64,000 nt of DNA from Mesostigma viride. Lineage: Eukaryota; Streptophyta; Mesostigmatophyceae; Mesostigmatales; Mesostigmataceae. The DNA is taken from NCBI GenBank assembly GCA_009746045.1, contig RPFO01000156.1, positions 1,286,653 to 1,350,652 of the forward strand, read 5' to 3'. The translations under genes were made by a program, and so were the position numbers. The notes under the pieces were generated by a model. That model saw nothing but the letters and a program-made list of their open reading frames with translations, did not search any database and was not told the DNA's origin. This document shows, in pieces, positions 24,336-35,615 of this stretch (position 1 is the stretch's first letter; every line of letters starts with the position of its first letter).

Positions 24336-26122
24336 GGGGGAGACGGGGGCGGAGGCGGGGAGGAAGGCGGAGGCGGCGGGGACGGGGGGGGACGAGGGAG
24401 TTCCAGAGACGATGGCGGAGGAGGGGAGACGGGGCGGAGGCGGGGAGGAAGGCGGAGGCGGCGGGGAGGGGGGTGGAGGAGGGAGATCCAGACTCGAGGG
24501 ATGCGGAGGTGGGGCCGGGGGCGGAGGCGGAGGCGGCGAGGAGGGGGGTGGAGGTGGTTGAGGTACCGTCCTCCACCGATGAGGAGGACCACGCCACGGT
24601 CATTGGGAGGTCAAAAAGGAAGAAGAGGAAGGTGCCTGAAAGGCAGGGAGCCATGCCGGCGGCGAAGGAGGTATGGGCGGATGCAGGGCCGCAGACGAGG
24701 AGGATGCGTGCTGCACGGCAGGCTGCGGAGGCGCCGAACACGGGGGGGAAGGACGGACATGCAGACAAGAGAGGTGTGGAGGTGGGGACGGGGGGCAAGG
24801 CGGAGGCGGCGGGGACGGGGGGGGACAAGGGAGTTCCAGAGACGATGGCGGCGGAAGGGGAGACGGGGGGGAAGGCGGAGGCGCTGCAGAAGAGGAAGCG
24901 GGGTGCGAGGCAGAGAGCGGAGGCGGCGATGTCGGTAGTGGTGGTGGTAGATCCTCAGGCGAGTGCGGCGGCAGAGGGGACGGTGGGGAAGCCGCCAGGG
25001 CCACAGTCGAGTGAGAAGGCAGCGGGGGTGAAGGCGGGGTCATGCGCCGATCTTCCCCTCGACCTTGCTCGGGATGATGATGATGCAGGGACTGCCAGCC
25101 CTGTGGAGATCGATCGCACCACTGACCCGGCATTTCCGCCTGAGTGTCCTGGTCCCGACGAGGACTGCAAGTACTGCACGAAGTGTGCGAAACTGTTGAG
25201 AAAGCACGGTGAGCACAGGGTGAAGGCTGGCCGGGAGCACACGGGGAGATGGGGGGATAACAGCTGTGCCCCAGACGCTGCCATCGAGTTTGCCAACGCG
25301 GGAGCTGCGGTGGTGTCTGGTGGCGGGGTCGAGCTAGCACAGCTTCTCACGTGTCGAGCGAGGGGTCGCGCCCATGACCCCCAGCGATGCTATCTGGGCC
25401 TGGTCATCATCCGGTGGTTTATCCCTATCGATAACAAGCCGCGCGAGAAATACGAGAAGTGGCAGAAGTGGGTGCACAAAGGATGCGCTCATTTTGCGCG
25501 GCTGCCGGTGGGCAAACACCTGGGTGCTGCCAGCTGCTTGACGACTGTGATGTGGCATCTGCAGGGGTGCGACCTCCGCGAAGTAGGCCACACATGTCGC
25601 CCCACGGAGGAGCTGCTCGTGAAGCTTCCTATCGACTGCGGGCATAAGTGCACGCCTAAGAATGGTGGACACTCCATCGTCGAGGCCATCCAGATGGCGC
25701 TGACCCAAGGGTGCGGCACCAACTTTAAGACGTTGTGCACCCCTGGGTGCGCGGGTTTCCATGAACGCCCTGTACGAGTCTTCAAGACTGTCCCCTCCAT
25801 GATCCCGGTCATGGACTTCTTCCTGGAGACTCTGCCGGCAGAGACTGCGCACCAACTGCCGGAAGAGATCGTGGTATGCATCACTGTGGGGGGCGAAGAG
25901 CGTAAAAAGTACGAGGTGACTGCGTGGCTCTGCGCCGTCCTCGTGTATAAACAGGAGAAGCACTGGCAGCTCCTACGGCGCGCTGGCAGGGCCGCGGCGT
26001 GGCGTGAAGTGGACAGTTTAGGTCACCCCACGTACACCGTGCCCTTGCAAGGTGCAATTGGCGACAGGGCCAAGGACACGCAAGCCTGCATGTATATTGT
26101 GGCTGAGGCACACCCTCTTTAG
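24336..26122 (+). CDS. Unknown Cys-rich protein, C-terminal part of the interrupted gene; possible ubiquitin-hydrolase-like fold
   Basis: The 549-aa frame 24473-26122 is preceded by an open segment in another frame from 24336. Losses in G-runs near 24425-24440 account for the shift. The N-terminal 230 residues are low-complexity Gly/Ala/Glu repeats with basic patches (SKRKKRKVPER). The C-terminal ~320 residues look folded. They contain a Cys cluster (CPGPDEDCKYCTKCAK), KHLGAASCLTTVMWHLQGC, IDCGHKCTPKNGGHS, CTPGCAGFH, and a closing region YEVTAWLCAVLVYKQEKHWQ then DTQACMYIVAEA. The order of Cys near WHL, a CxxC-like insert, and a late aromatic-rich beta region with His recalls USP-type deubiquitinases. 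The canonical motifs are not clear, so this is a weak inference. The stop is 23 bp before the neighbouring transposon. Confidence 0.5.
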
Positions 26123-26177
26123 GTGTTCACCATGCACGCATGTATCCCTACCAGCCATTTAGAATGTACTCCAGCAC

Positions 26178-27107
26178 AAGTACATTTTGAGTTTTTCCAA
26201 GTTTCCTCTTTTTTGCTTGTTTCAAGTTCAGTTCTGCAAAAAAAGTGTCCCCATGGCCCCTGGATCTCATCTGGAGGTAGTTGAACTAGTATATGCTACA
26301 AAATACTACATTGTACTAGTTTGTACTACTTTGTACTACATTTTTACTATAATGTACTACATTGAACTACATTTGAACAAATTTTAAGGCTGCTATGCAG
26401 TTGTCTAGTGTTCCAGACCCTTGAAAAACAGGTTTTGCCGCCTCTTTCGGCTCCCCGACCCTGCTCGCGCCCAGATTCGCTACACGAAAACTGTCGCAGC
26501 CACCGGACTAATGAGGCAATCCTGCCCCCCATTGCGCCTTGCGATCACATGTAATCAAGCAAGCATGTCATGCATACTGGTGTTGTCATAATTCATCTTG
26601 TAGCGATAAGCAAGTATTAAGTGAGACAGCTATATAATCAGGGACCATAGAAAGCGCCTCACAATCATGACACATGCACATGGCAAAATAGCAACTTCAT
26701 TGTGGCAAAACTCTTGAAACTCACCAAACATCACCAACCACAAATTATATTGTTGCCTTTTATTAAGAGAGTTTTGAACAAGGCAAGTTGCAACACCCGG
26801 TTTCCAACCATGATGGACTGTGGGCACACATATTCCATGCATGGCTATCTTGATGAAAGAGCCCGTGAGCTTTACTCTTAGTTTGCACATGCATAGTCCT
26901 AGTTGTCATGCCATTCTTGATGCATGATACATGTATAATCAATGCCTGCGCGAAAACATGAGCCACAAAACATATGGTGTAAGACAATGTACAGCATCCT
27001 GCAAACATATCGCTCACCTGTGCTCCTTAATGAGCAGCACTTAACAAGACATCCCACCATGCCTCATAGACCTTGATAAGCATGGCATCGATAGCCAAGC
27101 TACTAAT
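26178..27107. other. Left subterminal region of the DUF7869 element
   Basis: There is no gene here. AAGTACATTTTGAG directly follows the TIR and resembles the motif in the central palindrome. 26285-26375 is a cluster of TACTACATTGTACTAG-like repeats, likely transposase-binding or replication-slippage sequence. The rest is AT-rich and holds the 3' UTR of the minus-strand gene. Confidence 0.5.
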
Positions 27108-29446
27108 CTAGCGCCGTTGCTTCTTCATGGAATACTCCACTGCTGGATAAGCGGGCTGCAAGTGCACCACGTTCTGCGCGAGAGATGTGACAGGCACCAT
27201 CGTGATTGATTCAGAGTCGAAGTACTGCTGGTGACCTGCCGGTGGGGTTAGCACGAAAGCAGTGCCCTGCCCACTGTTACTGTATGTCGAGCGGCTTGTC
27301 ACTGGAGGTGCATGCCGGTGGTATTCAACCTCAGGGTCCAATGCCGTGCGAAGTGTCACGGGAGCTGCCTGCCTGTGGTATCCGCCTCCTGCAGCAGTGT
27401 ACACCACCCGCTGATCGTCCACATATGTCACAGCCCTGGGCTGAGCCATGGCTGCATCATAGTGCAGCACCCTCTGGGGACTCGACCGTGTTGAATAATG
27501 ATGCCCTTGCTGCTCCAGCCCGTGACTGGAGTCACTGGCTGGAGTACCAGGGACCACCAACGGAGTACGGTACTCGCGCTCCAGTCGCTCCACCCGCTCC
27601 CGCAGCTCCTTGACCTCCTTTCGCATGTCAGGGGTAGCGGGCGCCTCAACTTTTGGTGGTGACTGCTGCGCAGCAACAACCTCCTGCCCCTTTTTCTTCC
27701 TGCTCCCCACCGTTGCTGGTGCTGCAGCTGTGCCTTGAAGTGTGGCCAGCTTTGCATTTATAGCTGCGTGCTCCTGCTCCACCCTGGCCAGCCTCCCCTC
27801 AGCTAAGCCAAGCTTCTTGGCCAGAGCGGGCAGCGACTCGACAGCCTGGCTCCCCCGCTTTGGCTTGGTGCGACCGCCCCCGAGGATGCTTTTGATATCG
27901 GTTTGAGCCTCGGCCATTGCCTCCCTCAAGCCATCATACTCCTTCTTGACCTCATCCAGAGACGAGCGCAAGTCGGATAAGTCGGCATCACCAGCAGTCA
28001 CCATGGGAATGGCAGCATCAGCAACCACAGGTGGAATGGCATGCTTAGATGCATTGGTGCAAGTGCGAACATGCTTCTCGCGCTTCACTGGTGCATGCTC
28101 CTGCTTGACCCTCCCCTTCTTCTCGGGTGGCGAGCCGTAAGACTTGTCTGACCTGTTGTCACCGCCATCCCCGCTGCTGTTGTGCGGTGTCATGTCGTCG
28201 TCCTGAGTCCCTTCAGCTGCCCTTGAAGATACGGCAGGGGGTGCACATAGCAGGGGCACCGAGGGGAGTGAGGCAGGAAGTGGTGTGCTTGGCGGCGGCG
28301 CTGGGAGTGTGGCAGGGGGTGTAGACGCTGGCACCTTGTAGCCGACAGCCTGGATGTTGGGCAAGGAGGTGCATACAGGACAAAACAACCCAAGGACATT
28401 TTACCATGTGTTTATTTATTTATTATAAAAAGAGCCCAATCTATCCACGGAAAAGGCACTTATATCAAAGAGGAAAGCATTCGTGCAAGACTTACACTCC
28501 AGCCTTTCTCTTGCGTGCAGGTAGTTTTTAATGCATTGATGGCAGAGTTTGGGTCATAGAATATTCCCGCGGCGGCTTCCACAGCTTGGGCCACCAGAGA
28601 AGTTTCTCGAATTGCCCCATGGGCGCCCAGATCCACTGCCAGCAACCGCGGCTTACACCACATTGCCGGAAACTGCTTCCCCGGTGATGTGGACGGCAGC
28701 GAGTAAAACCCCTGCGAATCGCTCAAAAGGGGCATTACCAGGCAGAACCACTGCTCCTCTCTATCATTCTTACCCCCCGTACGGACCAGGCCAGCGATTA
28801 GGGCCGAGGAGAATGTCGCCACGTCAAGCTCCATTGCAGAAGCCATGTCAGCGACAGCTGCCTGGCCATCAAACGTGACCAAGTCTCCGATTGCGAATGT
28901 GTCGTTCCCAGTTTCGCAGGCGACGAAGATGTCGGGATATCCCGGCTTTCCGGTTACCTGCCCCTTGCGCACGTCGAGATGAATCGCCTCGGAGAAGCTG
29001 GTATACTCTGTCAGCATAGTGGCATCCAGCAAGTACAGCTGATTCTCACCATTCTGTCGCCTCACGCCTGCAGGCGTCCCCCCACCGACGTCAATGACGT
29101 TGATGACGGCACCTTTGTTTGCCGTCATCTTCGATGCCACCGCATTCATAGCCATTCTACGCACCCCTAAGTGGCCACCATACTTTACTAGGCATTTGCT
29201 GAACACGGGGGCCGAGCTAATAAGGCCACTCCCCGAGGCTGACCTAGCATCCTGCGCCATGCGCTCCAACCCAGCGACAGCCCCCCGGCACGGAACAAAA
29301 CTCTTTCGAAGTCTGGAGTTGTCGCCCAACACCCCCCCTTCCACAGCGCTAGTTTCCTTAGCTTTTTCTTCGATCTTTACTTCCTCCAGGTTCTCTACCG
29401 CGGCAGGGCAGCCATTACCGACTTCCTCCGCCATGGCAGACGACAT
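27108..29446 (-). CDS. Unknown 730-aa partner protein of the DUF7869 element
   Basis: Two exons. Exon 1 runs 29446-28496 with GTAAGT after AGT. Exon 2 runs 28349-27108 after an ACATCCAG acceptor. Both borders are phase 0 and no lesion is seen. The start is ATG at 29446 (MSSAMAEEVGNGC); the upstream open frame only reads into the palindrome. Exon 1 encodes a folded domain of about 280 aa with FSKCLVKYGGHLGVRRMAMN, AVINVIDVGGGTPAG (a glycine loop after a beta-strand), YPDIFVACETGNDTFAIGD, and RLLAVDLGAHGAIRET. The VDxG repeats recall nucleotide-binding folds, but I cannot assign a family. Exon 2 is Pro/Ser-rich with a basic patch (PPEKKGRVKQEH), a coiled coil (SSLDEVKKEYDGLREAMAEA; KEVKELRERVERLEREYR) and a Tyr/His/Gln-rich tail. 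It is probably a DNA- or transposase-associated accessory factor, inferred from the divergent arrangement. Confidence 0.7.
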
Positions 29447-29522
29447 CGCCGTGATTGCTAACCCCGACTCACGATGAACAGGAACTTTCCCTCTGCCTCC
29501 AGGCTGTCTTCTGCGCAGCTTC

Positions 29523-29849
29523 CATGAAATGTACTTCGTGAAATGCATTTCGTGAAATGTACTAAGGAACGTGATTGGCCGGCGTTCGCTCGCCAAATCT
29601 CGCAAAATGTACTAAGGCACGTGATTGGTCCCGCAAAATGTACTAAGGAACGTGATTGGCCGGCGAAGATTCTGTAGGGAATTTTAATTGTTGCAAACAG
29701 AATCTTCGCCGGCCAATCACGTTCCTTAGTACATTTTGCGGGACCAATCACGTGCCTTAGTACATTTTGCGAGATTTGGCGAGCGAACGCCGGCCAATCA
29801 CGTTCCTTAGTACATTTCACGAAATGCATTTCACGAAGTACATTTCATG
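29523..29849. repeat. Perfect palindrome, 153-bp arms, between divergent genes
   Basis: The arms are 29523-29675 and 29697-29849, essentially perfect reverse complements around a 21-bp AT-rich spacer. Each arm repeats a cassette of (C)GCAAAATGTACTAAGG, ACGTGATTGG and CCGGCG, plus GAAATGTACTTCGTGAAATG at the outer edge. ATTGG is a CCAAT box on the other strand, and CACGTGAT is E-box/CRE-like. It ends 77 bp from the minus-strand ATG and 104 bp from the plus-strand ATG, so it is probably a shared bidirectional promoter. Its AGTACATTTTGCG core also lies beside the right TIR. Confidence 0.92.
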
Positions 29850-29952
29850 AAATGCCGAGGTAGCCATGTCTTCTTGCTTGCAAAATTGTGGCTGTTTGTG
29901 CGATTAGTGTCAAGGTCAGGTGTACGTTGAGCTATCCGGACTAGTGGCCGAC

Positions 29953-32900
29953 ATGGCGGTCGAAACGGAAGGTGTGCTATGGCTTTGCTGGGACATAATC
30001 GTGGCTCTCTGCTTCCTGGCTTTCGCTATCATGCTGATGGGACACCATGGGAAGCGCAAGTCCGCAGCTGAAATGCTAAGCGGCAGCACCCATGCCGGCA
30101 GCCTAGTGACCGACGAGACGGTCGACTGTAAGTGCGGCCACGAGTGCATGAAGCCCATTAAAACATCACATCTCCAGGCATTGCGGAGCGCCTGGTTTGC
30201 GCCCGGGCGGAAGCAAGAGGACAGGAAGGCGGCGATAAAGCAGCAGCTGCACCAGGGGGGGTACGACGCCATAACGACCATGTCGTCATCTACTCGTCAC
30301 AAGTTCGTTCATGACGCTGGTTTCCGGTTCGTTCTCGACGGGGGAGTCAAGGATAAGAACACAGGGTCTGTGACCCCTTTTCACTTTCAGGTTTGCGAGG
30401 CGGCATTCAGGCACTGCCTGAAAATTAGCAACCACGTTTGGCACTCGTCGGTCCACGAGGTGGCTGATGAGCGCCAAGCGCGAGCCGAGGGACAGCACGT
30501 CATAGATGTAAGCGGCCACCATGGCAAGAAGCAGTCTCGCGGGGGCTGCAAGGAGAGGGGGCTGGAAGCACGGGCGCTTGCGGAGGAGTGGATTCGGCGG
30601 TGGTTGGAGCCCGCGGTGCAGAATGACCCGACAAACGGAACTACGTTCATTGAGGAGCCATGCAAGCAGACTCTTTTCGCCACTTATGTGAAGGAGAACG
30701 AGAAGGAAGCCAACTTTCCCTTCGTGTCTCTCACTCTGTTCCGGATCATCTTTGAGGAGGTTGTTGCAACCAGTTATGTCCGCGTGGAGAAGTTTCGCAC
30801 GAAGATCATGGGCGTGTGCAACATTTGCAGCAACATCAACAACAACATCAATGCTGCCCGTCACACTGACACTAAACGATGGGAGTATTGGAAGGAGGAA
30901 CTCGCCAACCACGAAGAGCTTTTTCATGTAGAGAGGAAGGGGTTTCTTGTCAGGCGCTTTAATGGTAAGAACGGTCACTATCATTCCATGTCCATGGACG
31001 CTATCGCTCACATGAGGACTCACATTCCTGCGGCGGCTGAGGCGCCTAAGGACTTTCTTTCCAAGCGAGACCTGACCGTACCTTACACCCTGATTTGTAC
31101 GATTGCACACGGGTTGAGGACTTTTTTCTGGGTGGTCGCACCATGGGTGATCAACAAGGCTGTGGCTGGTAATTCGGGCAGGATAACTGTCACCATCCTT
31201 GTTCGTCACATCATTGAAATCTGCGAGCAACAGTCGTGGAACAGTGCCACGGACCCTGAGATAAGGGCTTACGGGCTGCCCAGAATTTTGGTCATGCAGG
31301 TGGACGGTGGCGGCGACAACATGAACCGCGAGGTTCTGGGGTTCGCCGCCGTCCTCATCATGAGAGGACTGTTTGACCGTGTCCGCTTCTGCAGGCTACC
31401 CGTTGGTCACACTCATATTGATTGTGATCAACGGTTCGGTTGGTTCGTCAGGTGGATGAATGGCTTAAAGAACAAGGTGACGGACAGGCCACCTGTGAAA
31501 CTAATCACATTTGATGATGTGCTGGCGGGCCTTGGCATCGCATTTGAGCATTACTACGAGCAGGGCCCGACAAACTCGATGCGCCAACTCAACCCGAAGA
31601 AGCCCCAAGCTGCGGTAAGACTTATATTAGTGTGGATGGCTCTTGATATCATGCTGGATTTCTAGTCTTCTCTATGTGCACACTTCATGTGCAGCCATAT
31701 AGGTCATCCATGTGTGTTTTAACCATGTTGCATGTGCTACAGATATTATGAGCAGTATTTACTAAGTGTGCTGGAGTCGTTGTTGCATGCTTGTTGTTTT
31801 TCACATGTTCACGTCTGCATGAACGCATCGTTGATACTAATGATTATTCATATTGCATTATTCCTATTGCATGACTGTTCTATTGCTTGCAGATTGTGGA
31901 CGCCGCACTGGATGTCACAACGTGGCTGAATGGGTGCATCCACCGCGACTTTGGCCGGTGGGTGAAATCGATGGACGCATTTCCGAAGAAGCCAGCCGCG
32001 GGCGACACCCATGGCGCGGGCGCAGGTGCAGGCGGGGGCGGGGGCGGGGGAGAAGGCGCGGGTGCGGGCGCGGGCGCCACCCAAGGCGCGGGCGTAGGCG
32101 CGGGCGCGGGCGCCACCGCCAACTTGGATGATGAGCCAGCAACCGAAGCCGAGAGGGAGAGGCACCGCTCTTCGAAGGTGTTCGATCTCGAAGTGTTTCT
32201 AGGGCCGGATATGAACGTGTATGTCCGCTGGCGCCTAGCCGCATCAGAAACGTTGGTAAATGCACCGGTGAACAAGTGGCAGCCCACAGGGCCTAACGGC
32301 GAGGCTTGTGACGGGGTCACGCCCATTGGGTACACCCCGCAGGGAGATCCTGTCTATGGGTGCCTCCTCATGGAGCGTGGCAAGGCCCCCAAGGGAAGTC
32401 CCGGTCTAGCACCGCTTTTTGAATGGGACGAGGGCGGTGCCAGGAGACGTACCTGCGCTAGCCTTCACGGCCTCTTTCCCGACATCGTCTCCGCTGAGAA
32501 GCAGCAGTTGCTGGACAGATGGTTTGAGCAGGTGCCAAAGTCCGTGGAGGATGTGCGTGCCAACAACGAGAATCTGTTCGACATCATGGAGCAAAAGCTC
32601 AAAGAGCAGCGTGAACTGCAAGCGAACAAGGCGGTACCCTTGCCGCTGCGATCTGCAGGCGACCAGTCGGTTGCGCGGGCAACACGGGCACTGAGGCTGC
32701 CCGTAAACCAAGTCATCTCGCACGTCGCTTGCCCTGCCCGCGAGATTCAAGCGCAGATCAACCGCGCATGTGCGCCCGCTGCGCGAGGGAGCACATCAAC
32801 GGCAACGCCCGCTTTGCGCACACTGATTTCTGGCAGGCACACCTTCAAGGTGAATGGAAGCCTCATACGACGCGGCGACCTACTCGTTGTTAAGCGGCCA

Positions 32901-33785
32901 GCCGTCACCTGCGGGCAGGGAATGCCGTGGGCACCACACATGCTGGTGAAGGTCCTTGATCTGGAAGGCGATCGCACGGAGCGTGACAGCATTGTCGCCT
33001 CTCCTTACTACGCACCGACGTGGACGGGCCAGTTTTCTAGAGTGACATTAGGTGGCGGCAGCGCAGGGATGACGGTCCCCATTTCTGATGTACACCTGCA
33101 GCACTGGACAGTGGGCGGTACGGCAGAGGTGCACCAGCCTGAGCTGATCAGTACCGGCAAACTGTCAGCTGCCACGGTGGCGGCGTTGAAAGAGCACCCG
33201 CAGATTGACTTTGAGCATTACAAGACTGCCACCGCCGCCAGGGCAGCAGCAAAGGATGACTGCAATGCCTACTTTGCCGAGCATGGAGCACGTGCGCTTA
33301 TCGGGATGCGCCTGTGTGCCCTGTTTCCGGGGACAGCGAGGAAGAGGGAGCGCTTCCATGGCTGGGTCACTAAGGTTCAGGAAAGGGGAGGTCACCTGCT
33401 CATCAAGGCGATGTGGGCTGATGGGCAGTATGAGGACTATCATGCCCTGGAGGAGGTGACTCAGTTTGTGTGCGGCTGCCCACACCCAGTCGAGGCATTT
33501 GGCCGCGCTCGCTTCTTTCCACAGGAGGGTGGCACCGTGAATGCAGGTGATGGCACCCACATGGACGATGCCGTCCCTGCTGTGCACAGTGACAGTGAAG
33601 GCGGGGAGGAGGAGGAAGAGGGAGAGGAAGAGGGGGAGGAAGAGGGGGAGGAGGAGGGGGAGGAGGGAGAGGGGGAGGGAGAGGGGGAGGGAGAATGGGA
33701 GGGGGAGGGGGAGGAGGAGGAGGAAGAGGGAGAGGGAGAGGGAGAGGAGGATGCGGAATGGGAGCCGGGGATGACTGGTAGATGA
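29953..33785 (+). CDS. DUF7869-type transposase-like protein
   Basis: Two exons encode about 1,185 aa. Exon 1 is 29953-31614, closed by GTAAGA; the intron is 31615-31892 (278 bp, TTGCTTGCAG); exon 2 is 31893-33785. The join is phase 0. The start is the ATG at 29953. Residues 8-30 are hydrophobic. CKCGHECM (59-66) opens a Cys/His region. SGHHGKKQSRGGCK follows. The core signature is VMQVDGGGDNMNRE (about 445-458), then LIMRGLFDRVRFCRLPVGHTH and IDCDQRFGW (about 467-495). This Q-x-D...N(x)NR...L..RG.F...GHTH.D.DQ.F pattern is the DUF7869 domain, repeatedly found in algal and metazoan transposon-like genes. The spaced acidic residues suggest an RNase-H-like nuclease core, which is inference. Exon 2 adds a Gly/Ala spacer, a second folded region (SGRHTFKVNGSLIRRGDLLV, FHGWVTKVQERGGHL) and a Glu/Gly-rich acidic tail. 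Confidence 0.8.
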
Positions 33786-34190
33786 GACGGTGCCATCTAC
33801 CGGCGCATGGAATGAAGTGGTACACAAGTTTACTCATGGTTATCGGCAAGTAGAGCATGCACGCCTGGCCTAGTTGCATTTAAATCAATGAGTTGAGTTT
33901 GGAGAGGCTGCAGTTTGCTTGGATGAAGAATGTGTTAGCATGGCCAAACTTTTATGGCTTGTAGCCAAATCCTCTTGGGGTATGCAGTGTACTAGCGGTG
34001 TGCAATTGCGAGGATTCCTGTCTTGTAGCGATGTGGCCTCTCACCCTGCAGCCTGGTAGATGTGTTGGCATGCAGCCACCCATCATTGGTCATCCGATCT
34101 GGTGTGATTTGCATTTGCACACCTTGTATTAAGGCCATGATTTAATATTGTCTTGTTATTTTTTATGTGTATATGCGAAAAGAGGCATAA
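33786..34190. other. 3' flank of the DUF7869 gene
   Basis: No gene is seen. This AT-rich sequence presumably holds the 3' UTR; no clear AATAAA was picked out. It grades into the 173-bp satellite. Confidence 0.4.
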
Positions 34191-34930
34191 TATGCTCATA
34201 TATAGTGCTAGCAAGTGTCACTACCTTTACCTATGCCTGACCTTACAAGTTGAGGATGGTCTAATGTAGTGGCAAACAGGTTATTTACAACAATTCACAG
34301 TTTTCTGACTTAGTTTGAGGCAACTATACTTACCAAAATGCTTGAAAAAGGCAAAAATTGCACCATTTATGCTAGCGAACGTCACTATTTTGAGATCAAA
34401 CGGGGCCCAAACTTGGCCCATGGTCTAATCTAGTGGTGTTTAGGTTGCTTCCAACATTTCATAGCTTTCTGACATAGTTTGATATTGTTTAGTAGCTTAC
34501 ACTGAGCAAAATGCTTGAAAATGGCAAAAAATGCACCATTTATGCTAGCAAACGTCACTATTTTGACATCAAACAGAGCCCAAACTTGGCCCATGGTCTA
34601 ATCTAGTGGTGTTTAGGTTGCTTTCAACATTTCATAGCTTTATGACGTAGTTTGATTTTGTTTAGTAGCTTACACTGAGCAAAATGCTTGAAAATGGCAA
34701 AAAATGCAGTATTTATGCTAGCAAACGTCACTATTTTGAGTTCAGATTGACCCCAAACTTTGTGCATGGTCTATTCTAGTGGTAATTAGGTTGCTTGCAA
34801 ATATCCATGATGGTTTGACGTGATTTAGTACTGTTTCCTATTTATTACTATTTAATTTAATTTAAAATGACAAAAATGTACCTTTATTGCTAGCAAATGT
34901 CACCAAGATGACGTCCGATCGATACCAAAC
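34190..34930. repeat. 173-bp satellite at the right end of the DUF7869 element
   Basis: Four to five units of about 173 bp each contain TATGCTAGCAAACGTCACTA, CCAAACTTGGCCCATGGTCT and TTAGTAGCTTACACTGAGCA. They are diverged relatives of the 184-bp satellite in the CACTA-like elements (shared TATGCTAGCA-GTCAC core and alignable flanks). Confidence 0.9.
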
Positions 34931-35052
34931 TTTGTACGAGGTCTATTTTGGTTGCAAACATCATGCATGACAATTTTCAGCATAAAAAGACAAACTTCGG
35001 TACGAAGTACATTTTGCGTGCTGGAGTACATTCTAAATGGCTGGTAGGGTAT

Positions 35053-35615
35053 CCTGGGGTTCCCGGCTTTGTCTCAATAGCTGCAGCTCCAGTTTCATCC
35101 TGTCATGGCCTGACAGGAGCATTGGTCCAAAACTTGAATCCTGGACACATGTATGCAGTGAGAGATGTATTCCTGGACGAATGCATGATGAACAAGGCCC
35201 ACATGGATCGAGCACACTTGTTGCCCACATTGCATTAATGCCCATGCAGCTTTGTCAAGAAGGCTCCACGCCTATGATAATATGTTTTACTACCCAGGGT
35301 AAGGATGACCCTGCATGGTGTCAAGGAGACAGCCTGGTGTGATTGCATCCCCTATGCATCTGCTGACCTTGGGACTGTTTTAAATATATTGCACCCACAC
35401 TGTATAGATGCCAGGCGGTGCTACTGAGCATTTCAGATGGCACCTGTGACCTGACTAGATCCTTTATACTGAAAGAAGGACGGGTGTATCAGTTCCCCTG
35501 TTGTTGTGTATAGCCATCAAGGATATCATGGTAGCTAGCAGTATATTAAGTGAGACAACTATAATTCTTAGGGTTATTTTGATCCACGAGGGCCCCAGCA
35601 GGAGCGAGTTACTAA
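35053..35615. other. Spacer between two transposons
   Basis: No supported gene. Small open frames at 35033-35342 overlap on both strands and lack splice or homology support. Confidence 0.4.

Larger units (their letters stand above)
26143..35052. mobile_element. 8.9-kb two-gene DNA transposon with DUF7869 protein
   Basis: The element is 26146-35049 (8,904 bp). Perfect 32-bp terminal inverted repeats begin CCCTACCAGCCATTTAGAAT (26146-26177 and 35018-35049). A 3-bp target duplication TAT lies at 26143-26145 and 35050-35052. The match ends exactly at the CCC terminus. Inside are two divergently transcribed two-exon genes with no visible stop or frameshift. Between them lies a palindrome with 153-bp arms. 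A TACTACATTGTACTA-rich zone lies inside the left end and a 173-bp satellite inside the right end. The intact reading frames and perfect TIRs suggest recent activity. The 3-bp duplication and TIR do not match a superfamily I can name with confidence. Confidence 0.88.

Noticed and set aside
30286-31230. 314-aa minus-strand frame
   Set aside because: Antisense shadow of the DUF7869 exon.
31887-33785. Separate gene starting at 31887
   Set aside because: It begins at a splice acceptor (TTGCTTGCAG) and joins the DUF7869 exon in phase 0, so it is exon 2.
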